DNA of 7,361 bases from CAZLAP01 sp964557715 (GTDB lineage Bacteria > Patescibacteriota > Minisyncoccia > Minisyncoccales > RBG-13-42-11): the NCBI GenBank assembly GCA_964557715.1, contig CAZLAP010000017.1, positions 1 to 7,361 on the forward strand, written 5' to 3'. Positions 1 to 4,623 of this stretch are shown here, piece after piece. The notes under the pieces were generated by a model. That model searched no databases. It saw nothing but the letters and a program-made list of their open reading frames with translations, and was not told where the DNA came from. Each line of letters starts with the position of its first letter. Within the stretch, counting starts at the first letter, position 1. The position numbers and the translations under genes were made by a program.

Positions 1-1667
1 ATAACGTCCTCTTCTATTGTCTTCATTCCTAAAATGCCCTTACCTCCCCTTTTCTGGGTTTTATAGGCAGAAGGTTTTAATCTTTTGACATAACCTCCCT
101 GGGTTAATGTAATAATGGCCTGCTCTTGAGCTATCAAATCTTCTAATCTGAACTCGCCGATTTTTTGTTCCGTGACCTTGGTTTTTCTTTCGTCGCCAAA
201 TTCTTCTTTCAGAAGGGTTAATTCCTTTTTTATCACCTCTTTTATTTTCTTTTTACTGTCCAAAATTATAGTCAGCTCCTTAATCTTAACTTTAAGTTCT
301 TTTAATTCATCTTCGATTTTTTTTCTTTCCAGCTGTGCCAAAGCGGAAAGTTTTGTTTCCAAAATGGCTTCAGCCTGAATTCTGGTCAAGCGGAACCTTT
401 TAATCAAGTTCTTGGCGGCAGTCTCTCTGTCAGCCGAATTTTTAATTATCCTGATGACTTCGTCTATATTGGCTAAACATTTATGAAGCCCTTCCAAAAT
501 ATGCACCCTCTCTTTTGCTTTTTCCAAATCGTATTTAATTCTTCTGGTTATTACTTCAATCCTGTGGCTGATAAAATAATTCAGCATTTCAACCAAATTT
601 AAAACTCTTGGCTGAATCCCGTCAACCAAAGCCAGCATATTCAAATTAAAAGTTTTCTGCAGGTCGGTAAATTTGTAAAGCCTGTTCAGAATCTTTTGCG
701 GATAAGCGTCCCGAGACAATTCAACAACAATTCTAAAGCCCTCCCTGTCAGATTCATCCCTAATGTCTTTTACGCCGTCTATCTTTTTTTCCTGAACCAA
801 ATTGGCAAACTGTTCAACTAAGGTTGATTTCTGAGTTTGGTAAGGAATTTCATTGATAACGATTTGCTGCCTGCCGCTTTTTTCATGCTCTGTTATTTCA
901 GCTTTGCCACGGATAACAACAGGCCCTTTGCCCTGCGAGTAAGCCTGAATTATTTCTTTTTGGTCAAAAATTATGCCGCCAGTGGGAAAATCAGGCCCTT
1001 GAATAAATTTAAAAAGCTCTTCTGTGTCTGCTTTCGGCTTATCAATGAGGTAAATTAAAGCGTCGCAAACTTCTCCAAGGTTATGAGTGGGAATTTTCGT
1101 CGCCATGCCAACGGCAATTCCCAAAGAGCCGTTCAGCAGCAGTTGAGGAACTGGCGAAGGCAAAACAACAGGCTCTTTTCTCGTCCCGTCGTAATTATCC
1201 ATAAAGTCAACCGTATTCTTTTCAATATCTTTCAGCATCTCTTCTCCGATTTTTGAAAGCCGGCATTCGGTATATCTTTGGGCAGCCGGCGGATCGGAAT
1301 CCAAGCTTCCGAAATTTCCCTGGCCTTGAACCAAGGGGTACCTTAGTGAAAAATCCTGAGCCATTCTGACCAAAGAATCATAAACAGCCATATCGCCGTG
1401 AGGATGATAGCGGCCCAAACAGCTTCCCACAACAGTGGCTGATTTCCTGAATTTAGTATTATGCCTCAAACCTTCTTCCAGCATTGTATACAAAATCCTG
1501 CGATGAACCGGCTTCAGCCCGTCCCTGACGTCGGGCAAAGCCCGGGAAACAATCACTGACATAGCGTAATTAATGTAAGATTCCTGCATTTCTTCAGTGA
1601 TTTCCCGCGTTTTTACAAGACCTGCTTCAGTATTTTCAGTTTTTTCGTTATTGTTATTATTCTTCAT
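1..1667 (-). CDS. gyrA: DNA gyrase subunit A, 3' end cut off by the window edge
   Basis: This is the breakage-reunion subunit of DNA gyrase, which with GyrB introduces negative supercoils using ATP. I translated 555 codons from ATG 1667; the frame is open to base 1 with two bases left over. Family landmarks are clear: an N-terminal stretch with ITEEMQESYINYAMSVI, the YHPHGD motif (about residues 87-92), catalytic Tyr132 in AAQRYTECRL, the QGQGNFGS segment, and a GyrA-box QKRGGKG at residues 538-544. The box favours GyrA over ParC. Most of the C-terminal beta-pinwheel lies outside the window. The start overlaps the end of the upstream TM gene by 11 nt in another frame, and no SD is visible, so translation is probably coupled. 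Met93 sits at the position of E. coli Ser83, the key quinolone-contact residue; the Asp87 equivalent is kept. The call is near certain. Confidence 0.97.
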   Translation of the reverse strand, partial: MKNNNNNEKTENTEAGLVKTREITEEMQESYINYAMSVIVSRALPDVRDGLKPVHRRILYTMLEEGLRHNTKFRKSATVVGSCLGRYHPHGDMAVYDSLVRMAQDFSLRYPLVQGQGNFGSLDSDPPAAQRYTECRLSKIGEEMLKDIEKNTVDFMDNYDGTRKEPVVLPSPVPQLLLNGSLGIAVGMATKIPTHNLGEVCDALIYLIDKPKADTEELFKFIQGPDFPTGGIIFDQKEIIQAYSQGKGPVVIRGKAEITEHEKSGRQQIVINEIPYQTQKSTLVEQFANLVQEKKIDGVKDIRDESDREGFRIVVELSRDAYPQKILNRLYKFTDLQKTFNLNMLALVDGIQPRVLNLVEMLNYFISHRIEVITRRIKYDLEKAKERVHILEGLHKCLANIDEVIRIIKNSADRETAAKNLIKRFRLTRIQAEAILETKLSALAQLERKKIEDELKELKVKIKELTIILDSKKKIKEVIKKELTLLKEEFGDERKTKVTEQKIGEFRLEDLIAQEQAIITLTQGGYVKRLKPSAYKTQKRGGKGILGMKTIEEDV

Positions 1668-1956
1668 AAATTTCAATTTCAGATTTTTCCAGCTCAGACA
1701 TATTAAAATCCGGTATTTCAAGTTCCGGTATTTCCAGCTCAAACATATCAAAATTTGGTATTTCAAGTTCCGGTATTTCCAATTTTGAAAAATCTAAATC
1801 TCCTATGGCTTTTTCCGTTTCAAACTCTCTTATTTTTTCCCGAGCGTTTTTAACCAAAAAAAACGCCAGAATCAGACCAAGAACAATTAAGGTTGCCCAT
1901 AAAATAATTTTTTTATTTTTTTCCGGCTGATTCTGAATCTTTTGCAGAATATTCAT
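1657..1956 (-). CDS. Small single-pass membrane protein with LEIPE repeat tail, unknown function
   Basis: A 99-residue protein that I do not recognise. It has a short basic N-terminus (PEKNKK), one hydrophobic helix at about residues 16-36 (IILWATLIVLGLILAFFLV), a charged linker (KNAREKIREFETEK), then an acidic tail. The tail has two 15-residue units at about 59-88, each made of LEIPE plus LEIP[ND]F[DN]M[FS]E. Positive charge on both sides of the helix leaves the topology open. It sits 19 nt after the MBL gene and its last 11 nt overlap the gyrA start, so it belongs to the same operon and its translation probably feeds gyrA initiation. No SD is evident. It is supported as a gene by the tight packing, the typical TM layout and a reading frame that is open through the repeat. 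A membrane anchor or spacer role is only a guess. Confidence 0.8.
   Translation of the reverse strand: MNILQKIQNQPEKNKKIILWATLIVLGLILAFFLVKNAREKIREFETEKAIGDLDFSKLEIPELEIPNFDMFELEIPELEIPDFNMSELEKSEIEIYEE
1690..1779 (-). repeat. Two-copy 45-bp tandem repeat inside the TM-protein gene
   Basis: Copies at 1690-1734 and 1735-1779 are directly adjacent and differ at 4 of 45 positions. Each codes for 15 residues, and each also holds a 5-residue sub-repeat (LEIPE/LEIPx), so the array grew at two scales while staying in frame. Such arrays change copy number easily by slippage. Confidence 0.9.
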
Positions 1957-1975
1957 AAATTTTACCAGTTAAAAT

Positions 1976-2641
1976 TTACGCCTTTAAAACCACTATTTTC
2001 GCTTCTTCCGGCAAAATGTCTTTCTTTTTAAAAGATAATTTGGCCAGCGGCTCCAATTTTTTTATTCCTAATGTTTTTAAAAATTGATCCAAACCGTCAA
2101 GTTTTATTTTCAATTTTGGCAAGTGGTAATGCATGGGAATAGTGATGCCCGGTTCAATTTGAGACATTATTTTTATTGCCTCTTTGGCAGAAATCGTGTA
2201 ATTTCCGCCGATTGGAATCATTAAAACATCAACTTGGCCTATCTTGTCAACCTGTTCCGGAGTCAATTCTTTCTGCCCCAAATCGCCAAGATGGCAAATC
2301 TTTAACTCTTCCGCTTCTACGGTATAAATCGTGTTAACGCCTCTTTGCTGTCCGGAAGACGAATCGTGAAAAGACAAAATGCCTTGAATAAAGGCCTTTT
2401 TAATTTCATATTCTCCCGGTCCTTGAATTAAAAAAGGGCTTTGTTCCGAAGAGCCGGAAACTGCTTTAATATTATTATGGTCGGAATGATTATGGGTAAC
2501 TAAAACAACGTCGGCCGCAAGCTTGGGCAGCTTTAAGCCGATATCTTCGGAAAAAGGGTCAATAACCATATTGACATAATTGTTTTTTCCCTGGCTGAAA
2601 ATTACCTGAAAGCAAGATTGTCCGTGCCAAATAATCTGCAT
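1976..2641 (-). CDS. MBL-fold metallo-hydrolase (UlaG-like / COG2220 type)
   Basis: A 221-residue, single-domain, probably cytoplasmic metallo-beta-lactamase-fold protein; length is normal for this subgroup. The N-terminus MQIIWHGQSCFQV is typical of the UlaG-like branch. The metal site is visible: HNHSDH at residues 50-55, Asp120 in HLGDLG (the bridging Asp), and His171/His173 in PMHYH. GPGEYEI (74-80) and IPIGGNYT (142-149) are also characteristic of this family. The substrate cannot be told from the sequence; relatives include phosphodiesterases and lactonases, and many are simply called Zn-dependent hydrolases. It is the first gene of the operon leading to the TM protein and gyrA. The ATG at 2641 has no SD, and the predicted transcription start falls within about two bases of it, so the mRNA may be leaderless. 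Family call is firm, function is not. Confidence 0.93.
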   Translation of the reverse strand: MQIIWHGQSCFQVIFSQGKNNYVNMVIDPFSEDIGLKLPKLAADVVLVTHNHSDHNNIKAVSGSSEQSPFLIQGPGEYEIKKAFIQGILSFHDSSSGQQRGVNTIYTVEAEELKICHLGDLGQKELTPEQVDKIGQVDVLMIPIGGNYTISAKEAIKIMSQIEPGITIPMHYHLPKLKIKLDGLDQFLKTLGIKKLEPLAKLSFKKKDILPEEAKIVVLKA

Positions 2642-2648
2642 ATGTTTT

Positions 2649-2677
2649 ATTTTATCTTAACTATTGCAAAAATTCAA
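2649..2677 (-). promoter_or_regulatory. Promoter of the MBL-TM-gyrA operon
   Basis: Read on the minus strand: -35 TTGAAT (2677-2672), a 17-bp spacer, -10 TAAAAT (2654-2649). Each box matches the sigma-70 consensus well and spacing is ideal. Transcription would begin at about 2641-2643, on or next to the MBL start codon, which predicts a leaderless transcript. Confidence 0.7.
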
Positions 2678-2704
2678 TATTCATTGTAGGCTGAAAAATG
2701 TTTT

Positions 2705-3793
2705 ATGAAAAGCTTGCTGGAACAAAACAATCTAATAAAGCCTCCTCAAGTCGGTAAAATTGTTGAGGGAAAAATTATCGGCAAAGCCAGGTCGGCTGTT
2801 TTTTTGGATTTGGGAGCTATGGGAACAGGAATAATTTACGGCAAAGAATTTCAGGAAGCCAAAGAAGAAATAAAAAATTCAAAAATAGGAAACAAACTTT
2901 TTGCTAAAATCACAAACATTGAAAACGACGAAGGATATATTGAACTTTCCTTAAACCAAGCTTCTGACGAACTGACTTGGGAAAAACTGAAAGAAAAAAA
3001 AGATAAAAACGAAATTTTAAAAGTCAAAATTTCAGGCGTAAATAAAGGCGGGCTTTTGGCGGAAATTTTCGGCATTCCTGCTTTTCTGCCCGTTTCCCAA
3101 TTGCTGCCTGAAAACTATCCCAGAGTGGAAAAAGGCGATGCTTTTAAAATTGTTAAAGAATTGCAGAAATTTGTCGCTAAAGAAATGGAAGTTAAAATTT
3201 TCAGCCTGGACGCAAGGCAGGGAAAATTAATTTTGTCGGAAAAAGCCAAAGAAGAGGGAAAAATAAAAGAAATCCTGAAAAAATACAAAATAGGAGATGC
3301 GGTTGAAGGAGAAATTACCGGCATAACTGATTTTGGAGTTTTCGTAAAATTTCCTTTAATAACGGATGGCGAGGCTAAAACTTCGGCAACAGACTTTCAA
3401 GCGCTGGAAGGATTAATCCACATTTCAGAGCTTGACTGGCAATTGATTGAAAATCCGGCAGACATTGTTAAACTGGGAGATAAAGTTAAAGCAAAAATTA
3501 TTTCCATCATTGACAACAAAGTTTCTTTGTCTTTGAAAGCTTTGAAAGAAGACCCTTGGCAGGACTTTGAAAAAAAACATAAAAAGGGAGATACCGTTGA
3601 AGGAGAGGTGAGCAAGCTTAATCCCTATGGAGCTTTTGTCCAGATTGATTCAAAAATCCAAGGCCTTTGCCATATTTCCGAATTCGGCACAAAAACAAAA
3701 ATGGAGGAAACTCTTAAGGTGGGAGAAAAATACAAATTTGAAATCCTGTCAATTGACCTGCCCGAACACAGAATGAGCCTGAAACTGACTTAG
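2705..3793 (+). CDS. rpsA: 30S ribosomal protein S1-type protein with four S1 domains
   Basis: A 362-residue RNA-binding protein made of four S1 (OB-fold) domains at about residues 16-83, 104-179, 197-280 and 294-362. Domains 3 and 4 are the most canonical (GDAVEGEITGITDFGVFVKF ... GLIHISEL; GDTVEGEVSKLNPYGAFVQI ... GLCHISEF). S1 binds mRNA on the small ribosomal subunit and helps start translation, above all on messages with weak or no SD, which fits the SD-less genes here. E. coli S1 has six domains; four-domain forms occur in other bacteria and are common in Patescibacteria. Domain 3 carries an extra loop (about 218-235). The start has no SD. A weak promoter candidate is TTGCAA (2664-2669), 17 bp, TAGGCT (2687-2692), giving a leader of only a few bases; another is TTGTCC (2618-2623), 17 bp, TATGTT (2641-2646). 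A general S1-domain RNA-binding role is the alternative. Confidence 0.92.
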   Translation: MKSLLEQNNLIKPPQVGKIVEGKIIGKARSAVFLDLGAMGTGIIYGKEFQEAKEEIKNSKIGNKLFAKITNIENDEGYIELSLNQASDELTWEKLKEKKDKNEILKVKISGVNKGGLLAEIFGIPAFLPVSQLLPENYPRVEKGDAFKIVKELQKFVAKEMEVKIFSLDARQGKLILSEKAKEEGKIKEILKKYKIGDAVEGEITGITDFGVFVKFPLITDGEAKTSATDFQALEGLIHISELDWQLIENPADIVKLGDKVKAKIISIIDNKVSLSLKALKEDPWQDFEKKHKKGDTVEGEVSKLNPYGAFVQIDSKIQGLCHISEFGTKTKMEETLKVGEKYKFEILSIDLPEHRMSLKLT

Positions 3794-3814
3794 GCATTAA
3801 AAAAACGGTAAGAC

Positions 3815-3841
3815 AAATCTGTCATCCTTGACAGATTTTTT
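3815..3841 (+). terminator. Rho-independent terminator after rpsA
   Basis: A perfect 10-bp stem (AAATCTGTCA, 3815-3824; TGACAGATTT, 3829-3838) with a 4-nt TCCT loop, the 3' arm running into a T tract that ends at 3841. It lies 22 nt after the rpsA stop codon. Its loop and 3' arm contain the -35 box of the next promoter. Confidence 0.88.
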
Positions 3842-3855
3842 GTTTTATGTATAAT
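3828..3855 (+). promoter_or_regulatory. Perfect-consensus sigma-70 promoter for the zinc-ribbon gene
   Basis: TTGACA (3828-3833), a 16-bp spacer and TATAAT (3850-3855): both hexamers match the consensus exactly. Transcription should begin near 3862, leaving a leader of about 49 nt with a strong SD. The -35 box is built from the last loop base and the first five bases of the 3' arm of the preceding terminator. Confidence 0.88.
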
Positions 3856-3898
3856 ATATTTGTGTTCTTTGTTAAAAACAAAAAGGGATAGGGAATGG

Positions 3899-3905
3899 AA
3901 GGAGG
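3899..3905 (+). promoter_or_regulatory. Strong Shine-Dalgarno site fixing the zinc-ribbon gene start
   Basis: AAGGAGG, 5 nt before ATG 3911. It decides the start: an in-frame TTG at 3860 would add 17 residues but lies upstream of the expected transcription start (about 3862) and has no SD. Confidence 0.88.
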
Positions 3906-3910
3906 ATAAG

Positions 3911-4372
3911 ATGGGAACTAAAAATAATAACGAATTGGTCCCTTGCCCAACCTGCGAAGGTTCTAAGGTCAAGGGAAAAGCCGTCTGCTACAACTGCAAA
4001 AAGCAGTACATAGCAGAGGGAGCCAGCTTGGCACTGGAAGGAAATCCAGTGCCAAGGTATGAAGACTGGATAATTGAGAAATTGAAGCGCGCAATACCGG
4101 CGCTTCAAAAAAAAGAAAAGGAAACCCAAGAAAAGTTAAGGACTGTCAAAAAAGAGGCGGAAAAAAAGCTCCACGAGCTGCTGTTAGAACGACTCAATGG
4201 GAGAAAGGTGCCTCTTGATATCTTTCAGGCTGCAAGGTTGCAGCTGAAAGAGACTGAGGGAAACAAAATCTGGAAGCAGGTCAACGGGCCCGCTTCTTTC
4301 AGAGACGCAAAAATTGCGTCTCTCCGCCTGCAAGAAGCTAAGCGGCTTCTTGAAGATTTAAGAAAAAAATAA
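3911..4372 (+). CDS. Small zinc-ribbon/coiled-coil protein of unknown function
   Basis: A 153-residue protein that I do not recognise by name. It opens with a four-cysteine zinc ribbon, CPTC (Cys12, Cys15) and CYNC (Cys26, Cys29), spacing C-x2-C-x10-C-x2-C, which resembles rubredoxin-like or DnaJ-type knuckles. From about 53 on it is helical and highly charged, with a likely coiled coil at 53-95 and a second helix at 132-153, and it is rich in Lys and Glu. No signal peptide or TM segment is seen, so it is probably cytoplasmic. Nucleic-acid or protein binding is plausible but only inferred. It is a monocistronic cassette with its own consensus promoter, strong SD and UUCG-capped terminator, which suggests high expression. 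Its coding DNA is unusually rich in perfect inverted repeats and less A/T-rich than the neighbours. Gene call firm, function unknown. Confidence 0.88.
   Translation: MGTKNNNELVPCPTCEGSKVKGKAVCYNCKKQYIAEGASLALEGNPVPRYEDWIIEKLKRAIPALQKKEKETQEKLRTVKKEAEKKLHELLLERLNGRKVPLDIFQAARLQLKETEGNKIWKQVNGPASFRDAKIASLRLQEAKRLLEDLRKK
3939..4352 (+). repeat. Series of perfect inverted repeats within the zinc-ribbon coding sequence
   Basis: I found eight stem-loops by hand, arms given as position pairs: (1) 3939-3945/3970-3976 (7 bp) enclosing 3949-3953/3958-3962 (5 bp); (2) 3984-3990/4011-4017 (7 bp) enclosing 3993-3997/4003-4007 (5 bp); (3) 4027-4038/4045-4056, 12 bp perfect, 6-nt loop; (4) 4082-4090/4100-4108, 9 bp perfect, 9-nt loop; (5) 4167-4171/4175-4179, 5 bp; (6) 4221-4227/4245-4251 (7 bp) stacked on 4229-4234/4239-4244 (6 bp) with one bulged G; (7) 4301-4310/4314-4323, 10 bp perfect, 3-nt loop; (8) 4331-4338/4345-4352, 8 bp perfect, 6-nt loop. 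A weaker ninth is 4273-4277/4292-4296. They follow one another without overlapping, so all could form at once in the mRNA. Confidence 0.85.
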
Positions 4373-4388
4373 AAACTCCCTACCCCTT

Positions 4389-4433
4389 AATAACCCTCGC
4401 GCTTCGGCCCGAGGGTTATTTATTTTATTTTTA
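4389..4433 (+). terminator. Rho-independent terminator with UUCG tetraloop after the zinc-ribbon gene
   Basis: An 11-bp stem (AATAACCCTCG, 4389-4399; CGAGGGTTATT, 4410-4420), one C-C mismatch, then two more pairs closing a C(TTCG)G tetraloop (4402-4407), an unusually stable RNA cap. A T-rich run with single A interruptions follows. It starts 17 nt after the stop codon. Confidence 0.9.
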
Positions 4434-4470
4434 ATTTATTTTTAATTTGTTGTTTTTGTTGTTATTAAGT

Positions 4471-4550
4471 GGGCTTGTGCTTCCTCCGAGACCCGAGAGG
4501 TAGCGAAGGGTAAAAAAGAAGATTCATCTTCTTTGCCGAAGCATAAGCCT
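4471..4550. other. Structured non-coding element between the zinc-ribbon gene and ftsH
   Basis: The 4434-4623 spacer has no gene, but 80 nt of it folds. Outer arms 4471-4483 and 4538-4550 form 13 continuous pairs (two G-U). Inside lie a hairpin 4515-4522/4527-4534 (AAAGAAGA, 4-nt loop) and a small stem CCTC 4483-4486/GAGG 4497-4500, giving a three-way-junction shape. The small stem can extend (GCT 4479-4481 with AGC 4502-4504), which competes with the outer stem, so two folds exclude each other. It is more G/C-rich than the surrounding T-runs. It could be a small RNA, an ftsH leader, a degenerate mobile repeat or a back-up terminator (only a TTTAATTTAAT tail follows). No promoter is evident directly upstream, and the strand is undecided. 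Confidence 0.5.
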
Positions 4551-4577
4551 TTAATTTAATCTTGCTTTTGGGAAATT

Positions 4578-4606
4578 TTTTTGCTAAATTGAAAAAGCAA
4601 TATAAA
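4578..4606 (+). promoter_or_regulatory. Probable ftsH promoter with flanking inverted repeat
   Basis: A -10 box TATAAA (4601-4606) lies 17 nt before the ftsH ATG; the -35 is poor (TTTTTG, 4578-4583, 17-bp spacer). Transcription would begin near 4613, giving a leader of about 11 nt without SD. An 8-bp perfect inverted repeat (TTGCTTTT 4562-4569, AAAAGCAA 4593-4600) brackets the -35 region and ends at the base before the -10 box, a reasonable operator position. Confidence 0.5.
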
Positions 4607-4623
4607 AATTGAAATTCACTTAA

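Noticed and set aside
837..1058. Plus-strand frame of 73 codons within gyrA
   Set aside because: Antisense to a highly conserved gyrA segment, with no initiation signal.
1597..1788. Plus-strand frame with a repetitive FRYFQL pattern
   Set aside because: It is the complement of the LEIPE repeat region; the repetition comes from the minus-strand 45-bp tandem repeat, and it has no SD or promoter.
3860..3910. Longer zinc-ribbon protein starting at TTG 3860
   Set aside because: The TTG lies upstream of the predicted transcription start and lacks an SD, whereas ATG 3911 has AAGGAGG at 5 nt.
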